In this document: in pieces, positions 27,177 through 36,225 of the stretch
Numbering within the stretch: the stretch's first letter is position 1
Layout of the letters: every line of letters begins with the position of its first letter
Source of the DNA: Acidobacteriaceae bacterium
GTDB lineage: Bacteria > Acidobacteriota > Terriglobia > Terriglobales > Acidobacteriaceae
Reading direction: 5' to 3'
Assembly (NCBI GenBank): GCA_003139095.1
Contig: PLHW01000056.1
Coordinates: forward strand, 1-64,000
Length of the DNA: 64,000 nucleotides
Made by a program: the position numbers and the translations under genes
Notes under the pieces: generated by a model
Database searches by the model: none
What the model saw: only the letters and a program-made list of their open reading frames with translations
What the model was told of the DNA's origin: nothing

Positions 27177-27518
27177 TCACCGCAGGCCGAGAAGGACCGC
27201 GACATACCGGCGGACTTTCGTCAACAAGGCGGGCGCAGCTTTCGAGTGGAACTTGGCGTTGCGACCACTCCAATCCATGCTCTTCAACTGATCGACCAGA
27301 ATGGCGCCTTCAATCTCATCCACACTGATAGGCAATGCGAACGGATAAGGCTTTCGTTTGCTCGTCAGGGGGCAGACGACCGCGAGGCCGCTCGCCCGAT
27401 TGTAGCGTTGGTCGGTGAGCACCAAAGCAGGACGGCGCTTGGCCTGTTCACGGCCCACCTGCGGATCAAAATCCATCATTACAATATCGCCGGCTTCCGG
27501 AACGTAAGCAGTTGCCAT
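27177..27518 (-). CDS. mazF: MazF/PemK-family mRNA interferase toxin
   Basis: A 113-residue toxin of the CcdB/MazF fold. The family signature is clear: GDIVMMDFDPQVGREQAKRRPALVLT with the conserved Gly-Asp, Gly-x-Glu and Arg-Arg-Pro, and a later GAILVDQLKSMDW. MazF enzymes cut single-stranded mRNA at short motifs. It begins 1 nt after the mazE stop and ends 39 nt before vapB. Confidence 0.94.
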   Translation of the reverse strand: MATAYVPEAGDIVMMDFDPQVGREQAKRRPALVLTDQRYNRASGLAVVCPLTSKRKPYPFALPISVDEIEGAILVDQLKSMDWSGRNAKFHSKAAPALLTKVRRYVAVLLGLR

Positions 27519-27519
27519 G

Positions 27520-27768
27520 TCACCACTCGATGACTTCTTTTCCTACTTCCGCCGCTGTCGAAATCTCCGCGTAGCGATTCTCGGGAGTAATTTTGGCCAC
27601 CAATTGGGCGAGGGTGGGCATCCGGCCAGCGCGTCGCACTTCGACATGGCCGTCAGCCGCGGCTTCGATCTCCAGCGAGTCGCCTTCCTTCAGCCGGGCG
27701 CCCTGAGCGATGGGCTTGGGAATCCTTATGGCTAGGCTGTTCCCCCACTTCACCATTTGTGCCTTCAT
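27520..27768 (-). CDS. mazE: MazE-family AbrB-type antitoxin
   Basis: An 82-residue protein from ATG 27768, chosen because GGAGG lies 5 nt upstream; the frame could extend to 27804. Residues 1-45 form an AbrB/MazE swapped-hairpin DNA-binding domain: MVKWGNSLAIRIPKPIAQGARLKEGDSLEIE. The acidic C-terminus would bind MazF. It is the first gene of the mazEF pair. Confidence 0.92.
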   Translation of the reverse strand: MKAQMVKWGNSLAIRIPKPIAQGARLKEGDSLEIEAAADGHVEVRRAGRMPTLAQLVAKITPENRYAEISTAAEVGKEVIEW

Positions 27769-27792
27769 GCGTCCTCCGCTATGGATACACGT

Positions 27793-27813
27793 AGTATACA
27801 CCATGTATATACT
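27793..27813 (-). promoter_or_regulatory. Putative mazEF promoter/operator
   Basis: AGTATA at 27793-27798 and TATACT at 27808-27813 form an inverted repeat separated by 9 nt. The first, read on the minus strand as TATACT, is a good -10 box 25 nt upstream of mazE. MazE-type antitoxins bind such AT-rich palindromes. Confidence 0.5.
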
Positions 27814-27861
27814 TCCGTAGATCCGTCGGCACGGCCGAAGAACGCTCCGAGGGCCTTGTCT

Positions 27862-29919
27862 TTATTTTTCCACCAGATGAGCTTCCACCATCTTGTCGGC
27901 CGAGCGCGTCTTCTTCACCCCCATGATTTCGACCGCTTTTGCCGCGATGTGTTCGGCGGAAACCTCGAACTCTTTAATCAGCTCCCAGGGCGCACCGGAA
28001 TCTCCGAATCGGTCCTTCACTCCGATCGCCCCCGTAATCACAGGAAGTCCGTACAGCTCCGGCGACTCGGTAATGACGCTCGCCACCGGCCACGCCAGCG
28101 CGCCAATCTGGTGCTCTTCGGCCGTGATCACCACTCCCGTCTCGCGCGCGGCGCGCACAATGGCGTCTTTATCCAGCGGCTTCAGCGTGTGCATATTGAG
28201 CACGCGCGTCTCGTATCCAAAGTCGGACTTGAGAATCCAGGCGGCTCGCATCGCCTCGGGAACCATCGGACCACACGCGATGATGGTCAGGTCCTCGGCT
28301 TCATCGCGGTAATCGGATTCGAGTCTGGTCTCGAACGCCTCGATGAAGTTTGCCGCCTCGCGTCGCAGGCGAATCACATTTGCCTTGCCAAAGACGAACG
28401 GCGTCTTTTCGTCGGTAACGATGGGCGTCGCCTCCCGCGCAAAGCGGATGTACTTCGGGCCGACGTGCTGGAAAAGCAGATAATCCGTAGCTTTCCGCGT
28501 CTCGTTTAGGTCGCACGGCACCACCACATTCATGTTCGGCAAACCGCACATCGCGAAACAATCCTCCAGCGCCTGATGCGTGGCGCCATCCGGTCCGACG
28601 CTGACTCCTCCATGCGCGCCCGCGATCATTACGTTGAAGTTGCCATAGCAGATGGAGGTGCGAATCTGGTCGAGATTGCGCGCCGCCGCAAACGTCGCAT
28701 ACGTGCCAAACACCGGCAACTTCCCTTCCCTCGCCAATCCCGCAGCCGCCGAGGTGGCCGACTGTTCGGCGATCCCCATGCTGATCCAGCGCGCCTTGCG
28801 CTCCGGTTTATTCGCGTAGAACTCGCTGATTGTGATCGACCCGGAAATGTCGAGCCCGAAGCACACCACCCTCGGATCGTCTCCGTTCGCCGCCAGCGAC
28901 TGCCCAAAGCCCAGCCGCGTCGGCTTCATCTGCACTTTCATGTTCGGGTCGGCATTCCACCAGAAATTGCGATGGAACTTCGGCATTTTGGCATCGAGTT
29001 TTCGCTCCACCTCCGCTTGATATTTCCTGGCGTGCGCGAACAGTTCCTCGACCGGAATTTTTCCCTCAAGCCCGAGTTCCTTCAGCGCCTTGTTCAGCTC
29101 TTCCAGGTTCGGGGACCTCCCGTGCCATCCCGCAATGTCTTCCATGAAGCTGACGCCTTTGCCCTTTACGGTGTCGGCGATGATAATGATCGGCCGTCCG
29201 CAGCCAGCCCTCGCCGTTTCCAGTGCGTCCACAACCTGCTTCATGTCGTGCCCATTAACGTTCATCACTTCCCAGCCGAAGCTGCGGTACTTGTCCTCGA
29301 GCGGCTCCACGTTCATGACGTCTTTCACCCAACCGTCGATCTGCAACCGGTTGCGGTCGACGATGCCGACCAGATTATCCAGGTTGAAATGCCCGGCCTC
29401 CATCGCCGCCTCCCAGATCTGCCCCTCCTGCTGCTCGCCGTCTCCCATGATGCAGAAGACGCGATGATCTTTCTTGTCGAGCTTGGCCGCCAGCGCGAGT
29501 CCGACAGCAATGCTCAAGCCTTGGCCGAGCGAGCCGGTCGAAACTTCCACACCCGGCAGCTTCAGCCAGTGCGGATGCCCTTGAAATGGGGAATACAGTT
29601 TGCGGAGCAGCGCAACGTCTTCTTTGGGACAGAAACCGGCGAAGGCAAGGCCAAGATAGAGACTCGGCGCTTTGTGTCCCGTAGACCAGATAATACGGTC
29701 GCGGTCCGCCCAATTGGGCTTCTTAGGATCGTGCTTGGCCACGCGGAGGTAGAGCGCCGCGGTGATGTCCATGATGGAAAGCGTTCCGCCGGCATGGCCG
29801 GAACCGGCCGCGCACAGCGACACGAGGTCATAGCCCCGCATCAGGTTCGCCTGCTCTTTTAACTCATCGACGGTATAGGAACGCAGAACTTCGCCGGTTA
29901 CCGAATTCTGGATAGACAT
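27862..29919 (-). CDS. tkt: Transketolase
   Basis: A thiamine-diphosphate enzyme of the pentose phosphate pathway that transfers two-carbon units between sugar phosphates. ATG 29919 is chosen for its AAGGAG 7 nt upstream, giving 685 residues; the frame is open to 29994. The N-terminal half has GSGHAGGTLSIMDI, STGSLGQGLSIAVGLA and the ThDP motif GDGEQQEGQIWEAA followed by RNRLQIDG. The C-terminal half has GIAEQSATSAAAGLA and VGPDGATHQALED. Both halves are in one chain, as in most bacteria. It heads the run tkt, mazEF, vapBC, kdsD. Confidence 0.93.
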   Translation of the reverse strand: MSIQNSVTGEVLRSYTVDELKEQANLMRGYDLVSLCAAGSGHAGGTLSIMDITAALYLRVAKHDPKKPNWADRDRIIWSTGHKAPSLYLGLAFAGFCPKEDVALLRKLYSPFQGHPHWLKLPGVEVSTGSLGQGLSIAVGLALAAKLDKKDHRVFCIMGDGEQQEGQIWEAAMEAGHFNLDNLVGIVDRNRLQIDGWVKDVMNVEPLEDKYRSFGWEVMNVNGHDMKQVVDALETARAGCGRPIIIIADTVKGKGVSFMEDIAGWHGRSPNLEELNKALKELGLEGKIPVEELFAHARKYQAEVERKLDAKMPKFHRNFWWNADPNMKVQMKPTRLGFGQSLAANGDDPRVVCFGLDISGSITISEFYANKPERKARWISMGIAEQSATSAAAGLAREGKLPVFGTYATFAAARNLDQIRTSICYGNFNVMIAGAHGGVSVGPDGATHQALEDCFAMCGLPNMNVVVPCDLNETRKATDYLLFQHVGPKYIRFAREATPIVTDEKTPFVFGKANVIRLRREAANFIEAFETRLESDYRDEAEDLTIIACGPMVPEAMRAAWILKSDFGYETRVLNMHTLKPLDKDAIVRAARETGVVITAEEHQIGALAWPVASVITESPELYGLPVITGAIGVKDRFGDSGAPWELIKEFEVSAEHIAAKAVEIMGVKKTRSADKMVEAHLVEK

Positions 29920-30144
29920 GGGGTTGCTCCTTGGAAGGCGCCGGGCATGAACCACGAAAGTGGGCGAGGCAAAAAGCGCCGCATAGGCTTGCAATCTGAG
30001 GCTAGCCGCCTATGTCGCAAGGGTCTGTGAGAAGGGTCACAGGTGGGGGTGACGCGCGACGCAATACACCCACTCCGCCCGCAGTTTATCGAACCACAAC
30101 GCACAGATCGCAGAGACTGGGGTGGCAGTTCGAGGCGGGTCCAA

Positions 30145-30174
30145 GCTCGAAGCTCGCGGCTCGAAGCCCGCAGC
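30145..30174. repeat. GCTCGAAGCTCG-type simple repeat, copy 1
   Basis: Degenerate reiteration of GCTCGAAGCTCG and GCTCGAAGCCCG just 5 nt beyond the stop codon of the VOC gene. Related copies lie at 36201 and 42676, each beyond the stop of a minus-strand gene. Confidence 0.65.
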
Positions 30175-30178
30175 TGTC

Positions 30179-30961
30179 TTACCGCGCCGATTTGAAGATC
30201 GCGAACATCGCGCCCTGCGGATCGCCGATAATCGACATCCGCCCCACGCCTTCCATGGTCATGGGCGGCATGCAGAGATTCGCGCCCATTTCCTTCGCCT
30301 TGTTCGCCGTAGCATCTACGTCATCCACCAGAAAGTACGCGAGCCAGTGCGGCGGCACTCCCGGCTGCAAATACTTGGAGGGCGGCATCCCTCCAATCAT
30401 GTGCTCGCCGTTCTTGATGTGCAGGTAGCCGGACGGATCTTTCTCGTCGCTCACAAACTGCCAGCCCAGCAATCCCGAATAAAACTTCTGCGCGGCATCC
30501 GTATCGGATGTGCTCAGGTCCCCCCAGCACAAAGTGCCATGCACCGAGTGAATCCCAATCCCCGCATTTTTGTTTGGCTGCCACAGGCAAAAGTAGGCTC
30601 CGGTAGGATCCTGAATCACCGCCATCCGCCCCGCATCCATAACGTCAAACGGAGGAAGAATTATTTTGCCTCCAAGCCCAGGCACCCTGCCCGCCGATGC
30701 GTCCACGGCATCAACTTGAATGTAGAGCATCCAGTGCGGAGGAACATGTTGCGCCACCTGATCGGGGCGCAGCGTATAGCCCGCAGCCGCGTCCCGGCCG
30801 TCGAGCCTCCATATTGTGTAGAACTCGCTGGGCCCCATCGGCATGTCGTTTGGCGTCCATCCAAAGAGCGCGCCGTAGAAGTTCTTGGCCGCGGTCTGGT
30901 CGGTGGTGGCGAGTTCAATCCAGCAAAACGATCCGGCGGGATGCTTATCAATGTGGGTCAT
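30179..30961 (-). CDS. VOC-family protein with two glyoxalase-like domains
   Basis: A 260-residue cytoplasmic protein made of two vicinal-oxygen-chelate modules. Module 1 starts at GSFCWIELATTDQTAAKNFYGALFGW and module 2 at GTLCWGDLSTSDTDAAQKFYSGLLGW, each ending with a QDPTGAYFCLWQP or GDPQGAMFAIFK strand. This resembles the two-domain family annotated as hydroxylases or antigen Cfp30B-like proteins in actinobacteria. VOC folds bind a metal and act on many substrates; the substrate here cannot be inferred. No operon partner is apparent. Confidence 0.88.
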   Translation of the reverse strand: MTHIDKHPAGSFCWIELATTDQTAAKNFYGALFGWTPNDMPMGPSEFYTIWRLDGRDAAAGYTLRPDQVAQHVPPHWMLYIQVDAVDASAGRVPGLGGKIILPPFDVMDAGRMAVIQDPTGAYFCLWQPNKNAGIGIHSVHGTLCWGDLSTSDTDAAQKFYSGLLGWQFVSDEKDPSGYLHIKNGEHMIGGMPPSKYLQPGVPPHWLAYFLVDDVDATANKAKEMGANLCMPPMTMEGVGRMSIIGDPQGAMFAIFKSAR

Positions 30962-31096
30962 AGCGGAGAGAGTTTACACCAATTCCCAGAAGGGATTGTC
31001 AACGTCAGATAAACGCGATCACGAATTGTGCCCGCAAGACCTCGCAACACGAAGTGCACAGACAAATACAGCGCGTGTCAACTGTCTTCCCCGCAA

Positions 31097-31131
31097 TTCT
31101 CTGCGAACTCCGCGCCCTCCGCGGTTCAATC
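31097..31131. repeat. CTCTGCG/CTCCGCGG dispersed repeat, copy 1
   Basis: Contains TTCTCTGCGAACTCCGCG followed by CTCCGCGGTTCAAT and ends at the stop codon of the aminotransferase gene. Similar segments are at 33585-33640 and 60697-60738. Confidence 0.6.
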
Positions 31132-32333
31132 TACAGGTTCTTTGCCGTCCAAGCCTCGATTTTTGCCAGCGCCTTATTCAAGTTCTCCAGCGAATTCGCC
31201 ACGCTGAACCGCAGATAGCCTTCGCCATACGCCCCAAACGCCGTTCCCGCCAGGCAAGCAACTCCGGCTTCTTCCAGCAGCGCGTCGGCCAGCTTTTTCG
31301 ACGGCCAGCCCGTTTTGGTGATGTTCGGAAACGTATAGAACGCGCCCTTCGGCAGCCGGCACGAAAATCCTTTGATCTTATTCAGCCCGGCCACGAAGAC
31401 ATCTCGCCGACGCCGGAATTCATGATTCATCTTGTCAACCGAACCCTGGTCGCCACGCAGCGCCTCAATGCCAGCCACCTGCGTAAAGCTCGCGGTGCAG
31501 GAGTTCGAGTTCGTCATCAGGCGCGCGACTTGCGAAGCCAGGTCGGCGCGCATCACGCCGTAGCCCATGCGCCAGCCCGTCATCGCGTACGTTTTCGAAA
31601 AACCATCGAGCAGAATCGTGCGCTCTTTAAACCCAGGCACGCTCATGATCGAAAATTCTTCGCCCTCAAAAATCAGCCGGCTGTAAATTTCATCGGATAG
31701 CACCATGATATTGCGATCGCCAATGGCGTCGGCAATCCCAAGAATGTCGCGCTTGGTCAACATGCCGCCCGTAGGATTGTGCGGCGAGTTCAGAATAATG
31801 AGTTTCGTCCGGTCGGAAATGAGCGACGCAAGTTCCTCCACGTCCACCGAAAAGTCGCGCTCCTCGCGCAGCGGAATCGGCACCGCGCGTCCGCCCACAT
31901 AATTAATCATCGACTCGTAAATCGGAAAGCCAGGATTCGGGTAGATCACCTCATCGCCTTCATCGATCAATGCCAGGATCGAAAAGAAGATGATCGGCTT
32001 GCCGCCCGGAACGACCACAACCTCGTCGCTCGACACGGGTACGTGTCGCGTGCTGCTGACGTACTCGGCAATCGTCTGGCGCAGGTCGGGCAGGCCGGCA
32101 GCCGGCCCGTAGTGCGTCCACCCGTGATGCAGCGCGTTGACCGCGGCGTCGATCACGTTTTCCGGCGTATCGAAATCGGGCTCGCCAATCTCGAGGTGAA
32201 CAATCTCTTTGCCCTGTTTCTCGAGCGCGCGGGCGCGGTTCAGGACTTCAAAGGCGGTCTCGGTTCCGAGACGCGACATGCGGGTGGCAAGACGTAGTTC
32301 AAGCTCTGTAGTTGTCATGGTGGCGGATGGCAT
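31131..32333 (-). CDS. PLP-dependent class I/II aminotransferase
   Basis: A 400-residue fold-type I enzyme. Visible landmarks are GEPDFDTPENV, the Tyr in THYGPAAGLPDLRQ, NSPHNPTGG, SDEIYSRL and the PLP Schiff-base lysine Lys247 in LLDGFSKTYAMTGWRMGY. It resembles aspartate/aromatic aminotransferases of the AspC-like subgroup; the amino donor cannot be assigned. The start could be ATG 32333 or ATG 32318: a TATAAT overlaps the first ATG, so initiation at 32318 from a very short leader is possible. No Shine-Dalgarno site is clear for either. Confidence 0.92.
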   Translation of the reverse strand: MPSATMTTTELELRLATRMSRLGTETAFEVLNRARALEKQGKEIVHLEIGEPDFDTPENVIDAAVNALHHGWTHYGPAAGLPDLRQTIAEYVSSTRHVPVSSDEVVVVPGGKPIIFFSILALIDEGDEVIYPNPGFPIYESMINYVGGRAVPIPLREERDFSVDVEELASLISDRTKLIILNSPHNPTGGMLTKRDILGIADAIGDRNIMVLSDEIYSRLIFEGEEFSIMSVPGFKERTILLDGFSKTYAMTGWRMGYGVMRADLASQVARLMTNSNSCTASFTQVAGIEALRGDQGSVDKMNHEFRRRRDVFVAGLNKIKGFSCRLPKGAFYTFPNITKTGWPSKKLADALLEEAGVACLAGTAFGAYGEGYLRFSVANSLENLNKALAKIEAWTAKNL

Positions 32334-32459
32334 TATAGCGCCTCGGAGGCTGACTTGGCCTGGAACGATTTTCGCGCTCGCCCGTGGCGCGGGTCAAATG
32401 CGCCCGTCACACGAATCAGTGACGGAAAAACAAAGGTCTTGCGGATTTTTACTTCTTCA

Positions 32460-32507
32460 TTCTGACTTCTGATTTCTGACTTAATTCTGACTTCTGACTT
32501 CTGATTC
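32460..32507. repeat. TTCTGACTTCTGA simple repeat at a gene 3' end
   Basis: Five to six degenerate copies of a 7-8-nt unit (TTCTGAC or TTCTGATT) run up to and just into the stop codon of the glycosyltransferase gene. Confidence 0.7.
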
Positions 32508-33483
32508 ATTCCGAGATCGTGCTCTCTTCGCTCTGCGCGCGCAGAATTCGATCCACCGAGTACGGCGCACGCTGCGTCGGCTCGTGGTAGTGCCGAACCT
32601 GCATTTCTCCCAGCAAACCGACCGCCAGCAGATTCAATCCAGCCAGCAGCAGCACCGCCGCAAACAGCATCAGCGGTCCGTGCTTGGTCATCACATCGGT
32701 CTGATGCAACAGCTTTTCCAAGCCCAGGTAGCTTGCGACCGCCATTCCGCCCATAATGCTGAACATGCCGATCGTTCCGAAGAAATGCAACGGGCGCGAC
32801 AGATATTTCAGCAGAAAGCGAATCGTCATCAGATCGAAGAAGACGCGGAACGTACGCGAGATTCCATAGTGCGAAACGCCGCGCTCGCGATTCACGTTCT
32901 TGATCGGAACCTCGATGATCGACGCGCCATGCCACGAGGCAAGCGCCGGAATAAACCGGTGCAGTTCCCCGTACAGCGGAACCTGCCCGAGAATTTCGCG
33001 GCGGTAGGCTTTGAAAGTGGTGCCGAAGTCGTGAATATCCACGCCGCTCAGCTTCGCCATCAGCCAGTTCGCGCAGCGCGACGGAAAGCGCCGCAGCCAG
33101 AAATTGTCCACGCGATTCTTGCGCCAGCCGCTGACGATGTCATAACCCTCGGCAATCTTTTCCAGAAATAAAGGAATGTCGGCGGGATCGTGTTGCAGAT
33201 CGCCATCCATGGCAATGATGTATTCGCCGCGCGCGTTGTCGAATCCCGCCGCAAGCCCGGCGGTCTGCCCAAAATTACGGCGCAACTTCACGACGGTCAC
33301 ACGGCTGTCGACGGCCGCAATCTCGCGCAACAAATTGAACGTCCCGTCCACCGAGCCGTCATCGACCAGCACCATCTCGAAAGTTTCGCCGTTCGCCTCC
33401 ATCACCGACTTGAGGCGGGCGTAAAGATCGGTAACGTTCTCCTGCTCGTTGTGCAGGGGCACTACGATTGAATACTTGAGCAC
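32506..33483 (-). CDS. Family 2 glycosyltransferase, polyprenyl-phosphate type
   Basis: A 325-residue GT2 enzyme. The GT-A domain (1-230) shows YSIVVPLHNEQENV, LVDDGSVDGT, AAGFDNARGEYIIAMDGDLQHDPADIP (the metal-binding Asp-x-Asp region) and SGWRKNR. Two C-terminal transmembrane helices follow (about 232-255 and 268-292). This is the layout of dolichol/undecaprenyl-phosphate sugar transferases such as GtrB, ArnC and DPM1, which load a sugar on a lipid carrier for export or for lipid A or polysaccharide modification. It stands alone on the minus strand. Confidence 0.93.
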   Translation of the reverse strand: MLKYSIVVPLHNEQENVTDLYARLKSVMEANGETFEMVLVDDGSVDGTFNLLREIAAVDSRVTVVKLRRNFGQTAGLAAGFDNARGEYIIAMDGDLQHDPADIPLFLEKIAEGYDIVSGWRKNRVDNFWLRRFPSRCANWLMAKLSGVDIHDFGTTFKAYRREILGQVPLYGELHRFIPALASWHGASIIEVPIKNVNRERGVSHYGISRTFRVFFDLMTIRFLLKYLSRPLHFFGTIGMFSIMGGMAVASYLGLEKLLHQTDVMTKHGPLMLFAAVLLLAGLNLLAVGLLGEMQVRHYHEPTQRAPYSVDRILRAQSEESTISE

Positions 33484-33865
33484 AGTACTTTGATTATACG
33501 GTACGAGGCTGGGGTTCCAGGTATCTTCCAGGACGCTCGCAGTGTCGTAGTTTGATGCGTCAACGCCTCGGAGCTAAAAAGCAACCTCAGCGTACTCCGC
33601 GGGTTTTCTCTGCGCTCTCTGCGGTTAAATGCTTTTTGTCCGCGGATGCCATGCCGACCTCACAAGCCAGGACTTTGGCTATACTTCGTATCCTTCGCCG
33701 CCCAATCTTGCATCGACGGCACGCTCCATTTACACTGCCAAAACCATGCGCCCTGCGACCCGCCTCTCCGGCCGTGGCTTTACCTGACTGCGCTCCGCCT
33801 AAACGTCCGTCGGCCGTTCCCAATCAACAATTGAAAATCAAATTGAAAATCAAAGAGGAGCCATC
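33484..33865. other. Divergent intergenic region with a dispersed repeat
   Basis: No gene was recognised. It holds copy 2 of the CTCTGCG/CTCCGCGG repeat (33585-33640, ending GCGGTTAAATGCTTTTT) and a direct repeat of ATTGAAAATCAA near 33829-33855, just ahead of the RBS of the transglutaminase-like gene. Confidence 0.5.
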
Positions 33866-34936
33866 GTGTCAGGCCGTGTCTTCCATGTTGTCGCCGTATC
33901 GTCCATCGTCCTGGCGCTCGCGGCCGTCGCGCCCCTGGCACACGCCCAATCGCCAAAGAGCACTGACTCTGAGGCCAAGGACAGCCGCCATTTCACCTTT
34001 CACTACGCATTTACGGTAAAGAAGGTGCCCGCGGGCGAGCGCCTGCGCGTTTGGATTCCGCTCGCGCACTCCGACGACTTTCAGAACGTAAAGGTGACTG
34101 CGGAATCAGCCGACCTCTCGTTGAAACAGTTTCGCCAATCGGAATACGGCAATGAGGTTCTCTACGCCCAGACGGCGAAAGCGGACAAAGCCGAATACAA
34201 ATTCTCGGTGGACTACGATGTAGAGCGCCGCGAGCACGTAGTGCTCGTCGATGGAAAACCCTTGTCCGCGCCCCACGCGAAGTCCGCCCCGAAGGTCGAA
34301 CTCGCTCGATTCCTCGAGGCCGATCGTCTCGTTCCCATCACCGGCATCCCCGCCGAAATCGCCGTCGAGCAGACCAAGGGCGCGGCCACCCAGCTCGAAA
34401 AAGCCAAATACATCTACGAGTACGTCTTCCGCACCATGAAGTACGACAAGACTGGCACGGGCTGGGGACACGGCGACACGCTCTGGGCCTGCGATTCCCG
34501 GCACGGCAACTGCACCGATTTTCATTCCGTGTTTATTTCCATGGCGCGCTCGCAGAAAATTCCCGCCAAATTCCAGATCGGCTTCCCTCTTCCGGCCGAC
34601 AAGACTTCCGCAGAAATTCCCGGCTATCACTGCTGGGCCGAATTTTACGTCGACTCCATCGGCTGGATTCCCGTCGACATCTCCGAAGCGTGGAAGCATC
34701 AGGAGAAACACGATTATTTCTTCGGCGCGCACGACGCGAACCGCTTCCAGTTCACCGAAGGCCGCGACCTGAAACTCACGCCCGCGCAAGACGGTCCGCC
34801 CCTCAACTATTTTGTCTATCCCTATGTCGAGGTCGCCGGCAAAGAGCACGCCAATGTTTCGATTGGCTTCTCGTTCGAAGACGCCGGAACAAAGCCACTG
34901 GCGGCCAGTGCGGCTCATCAGGGTCCCGCTTTCTGA
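33866..34936 (+). CDS. Secreted transglutaminase-like (cysteine protease fold) protein
   Basis: A 356-residue protein starting at GTG 33866 with AGGAG 7 nt upstream and a clear signal peptide (residues 1-27, ending LAHAQ). The transglutaminase-like core carries the catalytic triad in order: Cys in HGNCTDFHSVF, His in YHCWAEFYV and Asp in GWIPVDISE. The N-terminal half is a beta-rich domain of the type that precedes bacterial transglutaminase-like folds. Such proteins act as peptidases or amide hydrolases outside the cytoplasm; the substrate is unknown. The downstream DUF4242 gene is 64 nt away. Confidence 0.9.
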   Translation: MSGRVFHVVAVSSIVLALAAVAPLAHAQSPKSTDSEAKDSRHFTFHYAFTVKKVPAGERLRVWIPLAHSDDFQNVKVTAESADLSLKQFRQSEYGNEVLYAQTAKADKAEYKFSVDYDVERREHVVLVDGKPLSAPHAKSAPKVELARFLEADRLVPITGIPAEIAVEQTKGAATQLEKAKYIYEYVFRTMKYDKTGTGWGHGDTLWACDSRHGNCTDFHSVFISMARSQKIPAKFQIGFPLPADKTSAEIPGYHCWAEFYVDSIGWIPVDISEAWKHQEKHDYFFGAHDANRFQFTEGRDLKLTPAQDGPPLNYFVYPYVEVAGKEHANVSIGFSFEDAGTKPLAASAAHQGPAF

Positions 34937-35000
34937 GAAGAGATGGACTCAGATGCTAGAATCGTGGGCGCGCATCAGCCCACATTCCAAGGAACATGCC

Positions 35001-35276
35001 ATGCCAAAGTACGTAATTGAACGCGACATCCCAAACGCCGGCAAACTCAGCCCGCAGGAACTGCAAGCCATTTCGCAGAAATCCTGCGGCGTCCTCCGCA
35101 ACCTTGGGCCCCAGGTGCAATGGCTCGAAAGCTTCGTAACCGACGACAAGATTTATTGCATTTACATTGCTCCGAACGAAGAAGCTGTCAAGGAGCACGC
35201 CCGCCAGGGCGGCTTTCCCGCCAATCGTATTTCTGCCGTCCGGTCCGTCATCGGCCCGACCACGGCGGAAGGCTGA
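35001..35276 (+). CDS. DUF4242-family small protein (SCO4226-like)
   Basis: A 91-residue protein starting at ATG 35001 (AAGGA 8 nt upstream). The sequence YVIERDIPNAGKLSPQELQAISQKSC followed by VQWLESFVTDDKIYCIYIAPNEEAVKEHARQGGFPANRI is typical of DUF4242, a ferredoxin-like fold related to the nickel-binding SCO4226 protein. Metal binding here is inference. It ends 12 nt before murI and may be co-transcribed with it. Confidence 0.88.
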   Translation: MPKYVIERDIPNAGKLSPQELQAISQKSCGVLRNLGPQVQWLESFVTDDKIYCIYIAPNEEAVKEHARQGGFPANRISAVRSVIGPTTAEG

Positions 35277-35288
35277 GTTCAAGGCGCC

Positions 35289-36164
35289 GTGACCGACACC
35301 CACTCGCCGGACGTTCGCAGGCCGGATGGTCGCAGGCCAACCATCGGCGTGTTCGATTCCGGCGTCGGCGGGCTCACCGTTCTCGCCGCGCTGCTCCGGC
35401 GCATTCCTGACGCCAACTATCTCTACTTCGGCGACACCGCCCGCCTGCCCTACGGATCAAAATCCGCGGCCACGGTGGCGCACTACGCGGTGGGCGCCGT
35501 CCACTATCTCCAGCAGCATGGCGCCGAATTGCTCGTCATCGCCTGCAATACCGCCACCGCCCTCGCCTTCGAGGAAATCAAATCTGCCTCCAACGTAGAG
35601 GTCATCGGCGTCGTCGAACCCGGAGCCAGCGCCGCCGCCGCCGCCACCCACGCCCGCAGAGTCGTCGTTATTGGCACCGACGCCACCGTCGCCAGTCATG
35701 CCTATCTGCGCGCGCTTGAGGCTCGCGGCGTCTCGGTAAAAGAAAAAGCCTGCCCGCTCTTCGTCCCCTTGGTCGAAGAGGGATGGGTCGAGCATCCCGT
35801 AACCGAGCAGGTCGCGCGCATCTATCTCGAGGAAGCATTCTCCGCCGACTCGCGCGACGCCGATGTCCTCGTCCTTGGCTGCACCCATTACCCGCTCATC
35901 AAACCGCTGCTTGGCCGCATCGCGCCGCCCCACGTCACCATCGTCGATTCCGCCGAATCCACCGCCCACGACGTCGCGCGCCAGCTTCAAATCGAACCTC
36001 TCCGAGTGTCGTCCCAGTTTGCGGCGTCCCCGCAGATCGAGCGCCGCTCCGCGCCACGCCTCAAATTTTTCGCCACTGACTCCGCCGAAAAATTCAAAAA
36101 GATGGGCACCCGCTTTCTAGGACATCCGGTGGAAGATGTTCTTCACGTCGATTTAAAGGAATAG
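35289..36164 (+). CDS. murI: Glutamate racemase
   Basis: It makes D-glutamate for peptidoglycan. The 291-residue protein starts at GTG 35289 with AAGG close upstream. Diagnostic motifs are GVFDSGVGGLTVL (Asp23-Ser24), ACNTATALAFE with catalytic Cys86, and LGCTHYPL with the second catalytic Cys198 and His200. About 17 residues precede the usual N-terminus, so a slightly later start is possible. It is 12 nt behind the DUF4242 gene. Confidence 0.96.
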   Translation: MTDTHSPDVRRPDGRRPTIGVFDSGVGGLTVLAALLRRIPDANYLYFGDTARLPYGSKSAATVAHYAVGAVHYLQQHGAELLVIACNTATALAFEEIKSASNVEVIGVVEPGASAAAAATHARRVVVIGTDATVASHAYLRALEARGVSVKEKACPLFVPLVEEGWVEHPVTEQVARIYLEEAFSADSRDADVLVLGCTHYPLIKPLLGRIAPPHVTIVDSAESTAHDVARQLQIEPLRVSSQFAASPQIERRSAPRLKFFATDSAEKFKKMGTRFLGHPVEDVLHVDLKE

Positions 36165-36200
36165 GGTGGCAGAGCGCCCTCGGCGAAGAAACTCTGGTTG

Positions 36201-36225
36201 GCTCGTAGCTCGAAGCTCGTAGCTC
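36201..36225. repeat. GCTCGTAGCTCGAAGCTCG-type simple repeat, copy 2
   Basis: Reiterated GCTCGTAGCTCGAAGCTCG unit between the convergent murI and tonB genes, next to the tonB terminator. Confidence 0.65.

Noticed and set aside
28576-29862. Plus-strand open frame of 428 codons opposite transketolase
   Set aside because: Antisense to conserved catalytic blocks of transketolase, Arg/His-rich and without motif support.
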